From the NCBI GenBank assembly GCA_002786025.1, contig NHNW01000066.1:1-64000 (forward strand): a stretch of DNA of 64,000 nt, written 5' to 3'. Source of the DNA: Zasmidium citrigriseum (taxonomy: Eukaryota > Ascomycota > Dothideomycetes > Mycosphaerellales > Mycosphaerellaceae). Positions within the stretch are counted from its first letter, which is position 1; each line of letters starts with the position of its first letter. A program made the translations under genes and the position numbers. The notes under the pieces were generated by a model, which saw only the letters and a program-made list of their open reading frames with translations, was not told the origin of the DNA and did no database searches. Shown in pieces: positions 19,146 through 28,477 of the stretch.

Positions 19146-19864
19146 TCATGCCGTGCCCATCATTCTTCTGGCAACCACAACATCCGGCGAGCCTTTCGAG
19201 AGAGTAGAGACCAGCTCGTCGGCGGCAGCATTCAATGCATCGTCGGGGAATGGATCCAATGCATCCATGATGATCAACACACTCGTCGTCTCAGGCGTCA
19301 AGGCCGTCCTTGTACCTTGCCGCCAGTTCCACCGTCGACAAGAGACACCAGAAGCATCACACCAGACCACCTCTCCCGCCTCAGGATGCTCCGTGACCGG
19401 CTCCCTCCATCTTTGGTATCAAAGGCTTCCTCTCCAGTGGCTCGCTTCAAGAAAGGAGGACCGTTGTACTTGGAAAGATTCTCTCCGCCAAGTGGAATTT
19501 GATGCTTCACGCTGATGGCGTTGTACGTATCCGTAAGATAATTGACTCTGGGAAGACCGGCCCCCACACGCCGAGTGAGAGCCTCGAGGCTGTTGCGGAA
19601 CTTGGTGGGCTTGGAGCCGAACTTCTTGTAGGCTTCTCTCCAGGATGCGATGTGAGGGATTTCGGTGACGGGTGTTTTGGCGAGCGATGCCTTGGCGGAA
19701 GATTCGGCTTCTTGCAGCAAGGCTTCGCTGTTCTCGTTGCTGGGTCCAGTGTGTACCTTGTCCAGAGCGATTAACAAGCATCGGTAGTCTGGTCGAAGAG
19801 TGAAGACCTCCGGGGCGATGTGAGCTCCATCGAGGAAGGCTTTCAGCTTGGAGGCGTCCCACAT
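19146..19864 (-). CDS. B3/B4 tRNA-binding-domain protein, interrupted by a frameshift
   Basis: The first frame (ATG 19864 to about 19408) carries the start of a B3/B4 domain like that of phenylalanyl-tRNA synthetase beta: IASWREAYKKFGSKPTKFRN, then GAGLPRVNYLTDTYNAISV, then PLGGENLSKYNGPPFLKRAT. The same frame then degenerates and stops at 19298. The rest of the domain continues in the next frame: EHPEAGEVVWCDASGV, CRRWNWRQGTRTALTPETT, VLIIMDALDPFP, ending at 19146. The switch falls at a G run near 19403-19408 and is explained by one missing base. No intron fits. Stand-alone B3/B4 proteins are thought to act on misacylated tRNA or bind tRNA; the role in fungi is not established. Either a real 1-nt deletion (pseudogene) or an assembly error. 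Intact length would be about 240 residues. Confidence 0.7.
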
Positions 19865-20290
19865 GGCTGGAGAACAGTGAGTCTATGATGAACAAGTCCC
19901 CTGAAGTTTTTCTCAGAGCAGCCTTATATCATGAAAGACAGGATGGGCTCCAGAATGGCTCCAGACTTTTCACGCCCTACGAGGCGGGCATGGGAGCCAG
20001 ACATCGCCTGGACCTTCCCCGAACGGCAGGATGCAGCGATGGCAGATTCTCGTCATTTCGACATGCTGAGCATTCAATGCTCGACCGTATCCAGGATACC
20101 AGCCGTCACAAGGTAGATGTGAGGGTGTGAGAGAGAAGAAGAAGAAGCTGTTGTTGTTGTCAGATCCCAACTTGCCCAACCCGAAAGCGAGCTCAATCCG
20201 CTTAGTCACCCCACGCTAGTGCGGAAGCAACCACATCCATCGAAATTGCTCTCTTTCTTCTCTTCTTCTTTCTTCTTCAAGTTGATAACC
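19865..20290. other. Intergenic region with short purine and TTG microsatellites
   Basis: Around 20131-20160 there is a run of GAA/AGA followed by TTG repeats, and around 20250-20280 a CTT/TTC-rich stretch. No gene. Confidence 0.5.
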
Positions 20291-20682
20291 ATGGCCCCTA
20301 TACCCTTGTGTGGTGACGTTCCCCATTCACCAATTGCATATTCCTGTGTGGCCGAGACCAACCATTCAACGCCTTTCTAATCCTGCCGCTGCCTTTGAAG
20401 CACTCCGGTGCCAGTGGTGCGGTGGGTTCGCTTCTGGCGCACAATCCCGATCGAGTCCCGCCTATTCGAGAACATTCGTACGAGAAGGAGATACTTGTAG
20501 AAGAGATGTTGGATCACGGCGTTATCATATACTTGTACCTCGCATTTGTGGCGACGCTGGTGGTGGGGAGCATGTCTGGGTACACGCCGCGGCACTTGGA
20601 GACGATGGCAGCGCGCCTTCAACCAAGAAGCCAGCATCGCCGTCACGAGAGCCTGGGCAGCATACAGTCTGCGCGGTGGTAG
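20291..20682 (+). CDS. Possible small single-pass membrane protein (low confidence)
   Basis: A + frame from about 20398 to 20682 has coding-like third positions. It encodes a charged stretch (EHSYEKEILVEEMLDHG), one membrane segment (VIIYLYLAFVATLVVGSM) and an Arg-rich tail. It has no ATG of its own. A short exon at ATG 20291 (MAPIPLCGD) could join it through an intron ending at TTTGAAG near 20400, but the donor would be the weak GTTCCC. Unknown function; it may not be a gene. Confidence 0.25.
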
Positions 20683-21463
20683 CGGTATGCTGTCCGTGCT
20701 GCTTGCAGAAGGCCTCGTGCGGGCGTAATGGAAAGAGACGAGCGCTGAGGAAGTTTGCTTGATTTGCTCCTCCAGCAGTTGCACAGTGCCGTAGCATGTA
20801 TCTGCTCGCAAGTGTTGGAGCGCATCTGCCTGTATGCTCAAGAAATGGCAATGCACAGCGCCCTGGTGTATCCTCAGTGGTCATCCTCTCTCCAGGGCCT
20901 CTTCGGTCCTCACCATAGTGAGCATCTTTCAACTCGAGCAACTGGGCCTTCTTCCATCTTGATCTTGACCTTCTTACTTTCCTTCATGTCCATAAAAGAC
21001 TGTTCTTGAGTGGTGATCAATTCATTTGGCGCACTGCCGGCGATTTTCAGCTCCACGTGCGTTTTCATGCCTCTGTCCCAGACCTGCACCTTAGTCTGCT
21101 GCACCAAGACGCTCGGCTATGGTCATCTGCAGTGCAATTATCGGAACATCTCCTAGCGCAGGCGAGTGTTTGGCTGACGAGCAATCAGCACCGACGACTT
21201 CACCGAGCAGTGTCCTCTTTCGGCAGATTCTGGGAAGGCCTCCACCTAGAAAGGTGAACATGAGCCTGATTCGGTCACGAAGAATGCTACTTGGGAATGC
21301 CACGCTGCGATGAAAAAGCTTTAAGCGGCCTCTTTCGAAGACACCTTCCTGGTCTGGATAGAAGTCGACTTCCAGATGGCCGAGCTGAGGGTATATGAGA
21401 TGGCCACAGCAGCAGCGTCCTTGTTGCGAGTCGACCAAGCTCTACCTTACAACTTCCTGCACC
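20683..21463. other. Intergenic region with possible decayed minus-strand coding sequence
   Basis: Minus-strand frames at about 21438-21091 and 21107-20910 have coding-like composition (for example GMKTHVELKIAGSAP and KVKIKMEEG) and could be two exons or fragments of one unknown gene. The junction gives no normal-length intron. No family recognised. Confidence 0.25.
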
Positions 21464-22661
21464 ATGCTCAGCGGCTTTGTATCAACCACCATACTCGCCT
21501 CGATTGTGGCGTTGGCCCATGGCAGCCCCCTCGACCGCCGGGCTGCCACGCCAACTGTGAAGAGCGCCACTGAAGTCGGCTTCATCGCCAGCTTCCCAAC
21601 CCTCAACCGGGACTCCATGGTCGGCACTCGAGTGGGAGATCGCTACCTTTGGATCTCTCGCGACGCCACCAACTTTCAAGACCAGCCCTTCTTCATCAGT
21701 CAGCTCATCTCTTCCGCATATTCAGCCAAGCAGACAGCTAACCCTCCGCTCAGTCGCAAGCGCAGCCTCCTGGACGAATCTGACCTCTGATGGCTCGCCT
21801 CAGCTGGACTCCAACGGTAATCTGACCACGTACGGAGACAACCACGGCACCTCATATTTTCCCACCTCATCCGATCAATTCCCACCAAACGGCTTCGGCC
21901 CCTTCCCAGAACGCTGGATCAACTGGCCAGACACTCCTCCCCTTCCCGTCGATGCAGGCAACGGCCAAGTCAAGCTGTACAGTTGGACTCGAAACATTCA
22001 CAGCAACAAGAACAACGTCGTCGACAACGGCAATCCTCCAACAGTCCTTTATCGCTCCGATTACGACGGCTCCGGTAGCGACATCCTCCCTCCAGTGAGG
22101 ACTGTCGACTACGCCTTCTGGCCTCAAGACGGCATCCCCTTCGGTAACGGCGGCTGGGTCATCAGTCCGACTGACGGCTTTGCCTACCTCTACGGCTACA
22201 CCAGCTCCGGCGCCGTTCTCGCACGAGTGGACCCCAAGAAGATCGAAGACAAATCAGCCTATTGCTACTTCACTCCGAATGTCTCATTCGGCTTTGCCAA
22301 CTGCACCCTCCCTGGTTTCTACGAAAGCGACCGTGTGATCCCCAACGCCGGCAGCGGGCAGCAGGGAACGTTTTACTACTCTGCCTACTTCCAGAAGTAC
22401 CTCTGGATTGGAGGCCAAGAGGGAAAAGGATCTGAGTTCTTTCTTACGACGGCCCCGGAGCCATGGGGTCCATGGGAGGATTTCCAGCATCTGTACACTG
22501 CTACGCCAGGGACAGATGGGAGTGCTGGCGGGTATGGGTATAGCTGGCAGGCGCATCCGGGAATGAGTCTGGGTGGTGGAAATGGGAAGGATATCTGGCT
22601 GAGCTTTTCGAGAGTCAATCATTATTTTGAGAATGTGCTGTTGCACTTGGAGTGGCAGTAA
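21464..22661 (+). CDS. Secreted DUF4185-like protein
   Basis: Two exons, 21464-21698 and 21754-22661, joined across a 55-nt intron (GTCAGC...CTAAC...CAG), giving 380 residues. A signal peptide covers about residues 1-20 (FVSTTILASIVALAHG), followed by a dibasic DRR. The body matches secreted fungal proteins of the DUF4185 type: MVGTRVGDRYLWISRD, NGNLTTYGDN, WINWPDTPP, GGWVISPTDGFAYLYG, IPNAGSGQQGTFYYS, FFLTTAPEPWGPWEDF and QAHPGMSLGGGNG. These proteins are predicted five-bladed propellers related to glycoside-hydrolase-like folds, so action on an extracellular polysaccharide is plausible but unproven. Several Asn-X-Thr/Ser sequons fit secretion. It ends 100 nt from the convergent peroxiredoxin-like gene. 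Confidence 0.85.
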
Positions 22662-22760
22662 ATTAGCATTACGCTTGAACAACTCAGACTCTGCAGCTAT
22701 CCCTCCATTCGATGTCCTCGACTGTGCTCCTCATCTGGCCCGTAGACAACCCTCATCCCC

Positions 22761-23415
22761 TCATCCAAAGAGCTTGGTCGAAATGCCCTGGAAGAAGGTC
22801 TGCTTGCTGTACATTCCTCCATGCACACTCTTCCTCCCCTGCATCTCCGCCTGAACATCATCCCAAATCTGCACCAACGAAGGCCGGTCCTTCGCTCCAC
22901 CGATATTGCTCTGCACACAGTCAGCACCCACTCCTCCAACCTCAATCTCATCACTCACCAAACTCGGCTTGATAGCCCAAGAATGCCAAACCTTGCCCGA
23001 CTTATCCATGACCAAAACCGCCGGCTGGGCCATACCATTCTCATACCCTCCCTTACTCGTAATAGCCACCTCCAGCAGACCGCGCTTCTTCAAGTCGGCC
23101 GCAATCGCATTCTGAGGATCTTGGATCGCGGCATCTTTGTACCCGGTCTTGTTTCGTACGATGCTTAAGAACTCGGGGTTCTCTTCTGCGGTCACGATGA
23201 CGGGCTGGCCGCCGGCGGCTTTGATGGAGGGGGTTATGGAAGTGAAGGATTTGATGTAGTTGAGGCAGAAGGGACACCAGTGGCCACGGTAGACTGGAAG
23301 GTTTAGTAAGGTGGAAGAGCGGGAGAGGGGTGGACTTGGTGATGTACATACAGACGAGAAAGATGAAGTCGCTGTTGCTGCGGAGGTTTTCGAGCTGCTC
23401 GACTGGTGAAGGCAT
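22761..23415 (-). CDS. Peroxiredoxin-like (AhpC/TSA, thioredoxin-fold) protein
   Basis: Two exons, 23352-23415 and 22761-23293, with a 58-nt intron (GTATGT...CCAG), giving 198 residues. After splicing the N-terminus reads LRSNSDFIFL then VFYRGHWCPFC, with a CxxC redox pair at about Cys28 and Cys31. This is the signature of the peroxiredoxin-like (AhpC-TSA_2) family. Later features: GGQPVIVTAEENPEF, AVLVMDKSGKVWHSWA and a C-terminal IWDDVQAEM helix. Expected to be a cytosolic thiol oxidoreductase for peroxide defence; the exact substrate is not known for this subgroup. Reading without the intron would replace the true N-terminus with low-complexity sequence. Confidence 0.88.
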
Positions 23416-24030
23416 GGTGAGGAGGTGGAATTGGGACGTCTAGTAGTAGCTGATAGAGGAGGAATGTGATTTTCTTGGCTGGCTGGCATTCTCTATATAT
23501 ACCTAGGTACCTGTCTCCCAGTCCTGCTTCCAAATTCGAACGGTATTTCAGGCACGCTTGTCGAACAGTTGCTCTCTCGGTTCCGAACATCTGCCCGGCG
23601 AGGGAGACTTGAGCGTCCTGGACGTCATCTGATTCCTCATTCAGCTGCCGTGGAAGTTGGACCAGCAGATGCGATTGCAAAGCATGCAAGGGCGTGATTC
23701 CACATCCTCGAATTCGTTGCTTGAGAGAGCACGAAAGCACCGACCAGGACTCAGCAACGGTCAGGCTTACTACAATCTGACTTCTTGATGTCTGTTCGGG
23801 ATATCTCGTCCGTACGGACGAATCCGACCGAAGACGATTGACAACGTTGCGACACCCATGCAGTGCAGTCTTCTCCGGTGCTGTCTATTCGCACGTCATT
23901 TCTGAGCTTTGGTCTCATGGGCTGTCTGATACAATTAGCAACAGCCTCGAGTCCAAAGCGGTCCAATACTCACTGATACCTCCGCGAACACCGTTCACGT
24001 TGCAGGATGGGATCGTCTTCTTCGTTTACA
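23416..24030. other. Intergenic region
   Basis: About 615 bases between the peroxiredoxin-like and RecQ genes, both on the minus strand. A TATA-like tctatatatac lies near 23493-23503, about 80 nt upstream of the peroxiredoxin ATG. No coding signal. Confidence 0.5.
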
Positions 24031-25491
24031 TCAATCAAATGCATCCTGATTGTACGTTCCGGCCTGTCTCTGCGTTGCAATCCATTCCTCGCTCGCCAGA
24101 TCTCGGTCCTTCCGCTTTGCCAGCTTGCTTGCATCCTTATGCCAATCACACGCCCATTCGCAGGGAGGAGTTCCTTCGTCGCCGAAGTATTTCGCAATTA
24201 AGCGGTGTCGACAGGCGGTGACGCTCTCGCAGTAGCTGACCAGAGCCTGCAAGCTCTTCCCCCGGTTGATCACTGCTTGACGATTCTGGCCTTTGGCGTT
24301 CTGTGCCTTCTCAACTTCTCGCATTTGAACGTACGCAGCACGATCGCGGTCTTCCCGGCTGTAGTAGAGGATACAGACTGACGCCTTGCCATCTCGACCA
24401 GCTCGTCCGGCTTCCTGATAATACCCTTCGAAAGACTTGGGAATCTGCCAGTGAGCAACGAAGCGAACATTCTCCTTATCGATGCCCATGCCAAACGCAG
24501 TGGTGGCCACAATGACATCGTAGCCTTCCTTGTTCTTGACCCATCCATCAAGGTGGTCGTCTTTCATCTCCGTAGACATGCCGGCGTGGTAAGCTTTCGC
24601 ACCGATTCCACTATCTTGCAGTCGTGCAGCAAGCGCTTCGGTGTCTTTGCGGTACCAGGTATAGATGATGCCAGGCACATTTGTGGATCGCTCTTTGCGT
24701 TGGTCGAGTTCTTGAGAACGAGCGGTATTCTCTGCTCTGCGCTTGTGCACGGATTTGAGCCAAGCCACAAAGTCGTCAAAGTGGTCTTCCTCGTCAGACT
24801 TGAATCGTACTTCGTAGTGCAGATTGGGCCGGCTTGTGGTCATGGTGAACCTCTTCAGCTTCGACTCATCGAGCCCAAGGATGCTGATGACATCGTTTCG
24901 AACCTCCGCAGTGGCAGTCGCTGTGCAACAGATCATGGGTACGTCTGGAAATTCCTCCTTGAAGAACCTCAAATCCTTGAAGGCAGGCCGAAAGTCATGG
25001 CCCCATTCCGAGATGCAGTGCGCTTCATCAACGGCGATGCGAGCCAGTTCCTTCTGCTCGTGGACGATACGAAGATGCCTGCGGAAGTGGTCCATGGCGC
25101 AGTATTCGGGAGTGACGTACAGCAGCCTCGTCAACGGATGGCCACTCTTGAGATCGTTGAGGATGGTGTTTTTGACAGAGACTGGAGTTGTACTGTTGAT
25201 GGTCTCGACGCGAATGTTGGCCGCCCGCAGCGAGTTGATCTGGTTGTTCATCAACGCCAGCAGCGGCGAGATGACGACGGTGATGCCGAAGTCGACGACG
25301 GCAGGTAGCTGGAAACAGAGAGACTTGCCGAAGCCGGTGGCGGCTTGAAGGAAGACATCGTGGCCATCGAGCGCTGCCGTGACTACTTCTCGCTGGACGG
25401 GACGGAAGGAGTCTCGCTGGAAGACCTTGCGAAGGGTGAAGTCGATGTCGACTTTCTGGCCGAGTTTCTTGTTCCCAGCCAAGCCTGGCAT
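24031..25491 (-). CDS. RecQ-family ATP-dependent DNA helicase
   Basis: 486 residues from ATG 25491. Motifs in order: FRPVQREVV (motif 0), ATGFGKSLCFQLP (Walker A, with Phe where many RecQs have Gly), VISPLLALMNNQI (Ia), VDEAHCISEWGHDFRP (DEAH plus aromatic-rich loop), CCTATATAEVRND (III), PGIIYTWYRKDTEALA (IV), VIVATTAFGMGIDK (V) and YYQEAGRAGRDG (VI). A zinc-binding region follows with Cys residues in VSYCESVTACRHR and PCEWACDW. There is no clear winged-helix or HRDC domain, so this is a short RecQ, not an Sgs1/BLM-length protein. 3'-5' helicase in DNA repair and recombination in the nucleus. It is divergent from the aldolase gene, sharing a promoter of about 530 nt. Confidence 0.93.
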   Translation of the reverse strand: MPGLAGNKKLGQKVDIDFTLRKVFQRDSFRPVQREVVTAALDGHDVFLQAATGFGKSLCFQLPAVVDFGITVVISPLLALMNNQINSLRAANIRVETINSTTPVSVKNTILNDLKSGHPLTRLLYVTPEYCAMDHFRRHLRIVHEQKELARIAVDEAHCISEWGHDFRPAFKDLRFFKEEFPDVPMICCTATATAEVRNDVISILGLDESKLKRFTMTTSRPNLHYEVRFKSDEEDHFDDFVAWLKSVHKRRAENTARSQELDQRKERSTNVPGIIYTWYRKDTEALAARLQDSGIGAKAYHAGMSTEMKDDHLDGWVKNKEGYDVIVATTAFGMGIDKENVRFVAHWQIPKSFEGYYQEAGRAGRDGKASVCILYYSREDRDRAAYVQMREVEKAQNAKGQNRQAVINRGKSLQALVSYCESVTACRHRLIAKYFGDEGTPPCEWACDWHKDASKLAKRKDRDLASEEWIATQRQAGTYNQDAFD

Positions 25492-26023
25492 TGCTGCGGT
25501 CAAGTCGGTAGCCCGCTGTTCATCGCTCGTTCGCGCTCGTCAGACGGCGTTGGTGTACTTGATGGGCTTGTCATGTTGCGGGAGTGGATGTTTGCTTCCT
25601 GCCGTCCTCGTCGCGTCGTCGCGTCGGGAGAGCGGGAAGAAAGGAAGGGGCGGGACGTTCGCGCCGCCAAGTCACGTGAGGTGGGGATATCCCCACCTCA
25701 GCGGACACACTCTCTTCCTTTTTCTCTCCATCATTATCCCACACAATGCCATCCATCCATCTCTGCCGGCATTATGAACTGCTTGGTGGATGTGAGAACG
25801 TCATCGGTCCGATTTCAAGCAGAACCTAGCTCTCAACAATGGCTCCCAACCGAGGGTCTTCATGTCCTCCATCAAGGTTCGTTCAAAAGGTACATTCATC
25901 AAGGTATGAAGTCATTCCTCTCAAAGTCACTTATATGCTCGTGAAGAAGATCTGTTGAAGTCTGTTCTCTTTGAAACCCTCCATTGCAAAAGCTATCTTT
26001 TTCTCAATCTTCAAACAACGAAC
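25492..26023. promoter_or_regulatory. Shared divergent promoter, RecQ helicase and class I aldolase
   Basis: 532 bases between the RecQ start (minus) and the aldolase start (plus). It contains a CACGTG E-box at 25673-25678 overlapping a perfect palindrome at 25677-25700. The 5' leader of the aldolase mRNA is probably within about 25900-26023. Confidence 0.5.
25677..25700. promoter_or_regulatory. Perfect 24-bp palindrome containing two inverted GTGGGG sites
   Basis: The bases at 25677-25700 equal their own reverse complement: half-site TGAGGTGGGGAT, then its mirror. Each arm contains GTGGGG, which fits the SYGGRG consensus of the fungal carbon-catabolite repressor CreA/Mig1. It sits beside a CACGTG element in the promoter of a glycolytic-type aldolase. 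Binding is inferred. Confidence 0.45.
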
Positions 26024-27097
26024 ATGTCTCACATCGAAGCTCCCATCCGCCTCGAGCACGAGAAAGAGCTCCACGAAACAGCTCGCAAGCTCGGCGAAGC
26101 AGGCAAAGGCCTCCTCGCAGCCGACGAGAGCACCGGCAGCATCAAAAAGCGTCTCGAAAGCGTCGGCAAAGAAAACAACGAGGACAACCGCCGCGAATGG
26201 CGAGACGTCCTCTTCACCGCAGCTGCTCCCTTCGAACAGCATATCTCCGGCGTCATCACCTTCGAAGACACCTTGATGAAGCATGACGCCACCTTGGATT
26301 CCAAGTACAAGGGCAAGTCGTTCGTTGAGGTTCTCAAGGCGAGAGGGATCGTGCCGGGTATCAAGGTTGATAAGGGCACCATTGCGCTTCCACGTACTTC
26401 ACCAGAGGAAACCACCACGCAAGGCCTTGACGGTCTGCTTGAGCGATGCAAGCAATACTACGAGCGAGGTGCACGCTTCAGCAAATGGCGATCCACTTAC
26501 ATCGTCTCGCCAACAACCCCATCTCCACTTGCCATCATGGACAACGCCGAAGTCCTAGCCCGCTACGCCGCAATCTCCCAACAAGCAGGCTTGGTCCCAA
26601 TCGTCGAGCCAGAAGTCCTCATGACGCACGACCAACCCATCGAGCGTTCCCTCGAAGCACACATCGCAGCCTACTCTGCCATTTTCGAACGCCTGGCTCT
26701 GCACAAAGTCGACTTCGCCGGTCTGATCCTCAAAGCATCGATGGTGACAGCCGGCGAGAAGCATTCCAAGTCCTCTCCAGACGAAGTCGCGGAAGCCACC
26801 GTCCACATGCTCAGCAAGACTGTACCGCCACAAGTCCCAACGGTTGTCTTCCTGTCGGGCGGCTTCAGCGATGCGGATTCGATTCAGTACTTGAATGCCA
26901 TCAACAAGCGCAAGCAGCAGAATACAAACGCAGCCCCATGGGCGTTGACATTCTCGTACGGCCGTGCGTTGCAGAGCGCCGCCATGAAAGCTTGGGCTCA
27001 GGGGAACCTTGAGGAGAGTCAGAAGGCTTGGGTGGATAGAGCCAAGTGGTGTGGTGAGGCTGCTGTTGGAAAGTATGCTGGTGGTTGCCCAGCTTGA
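26024..27097 (+). CDS. Class I (Schiff-base) fructose-bisphosphate aldolase
   Basis: 357 residues, single exon, start ATG 26024. Strong match to animal/plant-type class I aldolase: LLAADESTGSIKKRL near residue 31, GIKVDKGTIALP near 112, RFSKWRSTYIV near 151, VPIVEPEVL near 191, and the Schiff-base lysine in LILKASMVTAG at Lys237 (counterpart of muscle Lys229). The other active-site residues (Asp34, Lys114, Lys154, Glu195) are present. The C-terminal Tyr of animal enzymes is not seen (ends GGCPA). It catalyses reversible cleavage of fructose 1,6-bisphosphate in the cytosol. Most fungi rely on the unrelated zinc-dependent class II enzyme, so this is either a second isozyme or an acquired gene. 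Confidence 0.95.
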   Translation: MSHIEAPIRLEHEKELHETARKLGEAGKGLLAADESTGSIKKRLESVGKENNEDNRREWRDVLFTAAAPFEQHISGVITFEDTLMKHDATLDSKYKGKSFVEVLKARGIVPGIKVDKGTIALPRTSPEETTTQGLDGLLERCKQYYERGARFSKWRSTYIVSPTTPSPLAIMDNAEVLARYAAISQQAGLVPIVEPEVLMTHDQPIERSLEAHIAAYSAIFERLALHKVDFAGLILKASMVTAGEKHSKSSPDEVAEATVHMLSKTVPPQVPTVVFLSGGFSDADSIQYLNAINKRKQQNTNAAPWALTFSYGRALQSAAMKAWAQGNLEESQKAWVDRAKWCGEAAVGKYAGGCPA

Positions 27098-27630
27098 GGA
27101 AGAACCAGAGAGTAGATCAGTAGATCAGTGAAAGCACTTCCCGCTGTATTCTCTTCTCCATTACCGGTGTTTGTTCCTAGATACCCCTTCTCGCTTTCGT
27201 TCCCGCAAATGCCTCATGCATCCATCCAGTGAGCAAAGGCTGTACAATGGTGATACGAGGATACGAGGTGGATATCAGGTGACGAATAGTGACGCTGGTC
27301 AGCAAGACCGACAGGCACTAGGATTGCTTCCATGTTCGGGCGATCTTGAGATGGTGACGAGCACAGTGCGGTCTAAGAAGTTGAGAAAGTGCACCGTTTG
27401 CTCGATACATGTATCTCACAGCTTGCTGCATGACACACTGCGAGCTCAAAGCTGACGATGTGAACCAGAGGAAACATCGGGAACGAAGCTCAGTAATTAA
27501 CCGCGTTGCCATTAACATATCCCGCCACGTAACGAGGGTTCACAACGTCGACAGCGCCCCGTTGAACTGTAGGTATAATATATACTGCTGTTGGCTCTCT
27601 CTCCCATGGCACATCCTCTTCGCACCATTA
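27098..27630. other. Intergenic region between convergent genes
   Basis: About 530 bases between the aldolase stop and the last proposed exon of the micro-exon gene. No coding signal. Confidence 0.45.
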
Positions 27631-28477
27631 TTACTCCCCCCTCACATCCAACATTACAGTAGTCTTTTCATACACATCAACCTCTCCCATGTAGACTTGG
27701 GTCAGCATTCTTGAAGTGCGTTAGTATCTCCTTTGACTTTCTCCGAGCAGGCGACGATGTATCTTACCTTGCCTCCCCTTCCAGCTGTTGCTTGGCTTGT
27801 CTAACAGAACGGGAAACCTCCCCAGTAGTTGCACAGAAATTGGGGTGCACCGCAGAAGTGGGCTATTATCGAGTCAGACCGGAGGCCGCAAAGTCTCCCA
27901 AAGGCGGTTGATGACTTACTGCATGGCGGAGGTCCAGGTGGGGGAATTTTTGGATCTTAGCGAGCGTATGAGGTGTCTGGAAGTACATATCTTACCAAGT
28001 TGGCAGGCCTGCAGACCAGAGTTAGCAAAATGTCCGTCGGCGATGATAAGGCAGGTGTATGGTCTTACCGCAAGGGCCGCAAGTAGCACATGGAGGCTAT
28101 CTCGACGTCAGAAGGTTCAAGAGGCGAGTTGGACGTTGCCGAATGCTTACTGGAGGAGGCTGTTGAAACATGGGTGTTAGTCGAGACTTTGCCCATTCGC
28201 CAGCTATCGAACGACACTTACTGGACAGAGCAGTGGCAAGAAGCAGGGCGGTGGTGGTGGATGAGGCGACGGAGGTGTCAGCGAATTCGACAGGCTCTGA
28301 GGCTTCATGTACATACTGGGCCTGGATGTTCAGAAGGTAGCCGTTAGCATCAAGATCATCCGAGCAAAGCATTAGGAACGTACAATTGGGGAAGCAAGGC
28401 AACTGCGTCTCATCGATAGCCGTATCGACCGGTGCTGCAGCAACGGCCGTCGCGAGAGCCAGCAGCTTGAACTGCAT
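27631..28477 (-). CDS. Probable secreted small protein built from micro-exons
   Basis: Exon 1 (28384-28477) gives a clear signal peptide (MQFKLLALATAVAAAPVD) and then QLPCFPN. A chain of well-formed introns follows on the same strand, most with GTAAG donors, CTAAC/CTGAC branch sites and YAG/AAG acceptors. Proposed exons: 28222-28302 (or from 28296), 28151-28159 (9 nt), 28069-28096 (28 nt), 27996-28008 (13 nt), 27920-27955 (36 nt), 27768-27862, 27631-27709. Phases are consistent throughout and one frame stays open over all eight exons (144 residues). Introns are 40-81 nt. A competing frame through the same exons is Pro/Cys-rich and ends at a TAG at 27801-27803. Family not recognised. The gene is likely real; the reading frame is less certain. 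The 40-nt intron is the weakest. Confidence 0.45.

Noticed and set aside
24451..25308. 285-codon + strand frame
   Set aside because: Antisense shadow of the RecQ helicase, whose motifs are unambiguous on the other strand.
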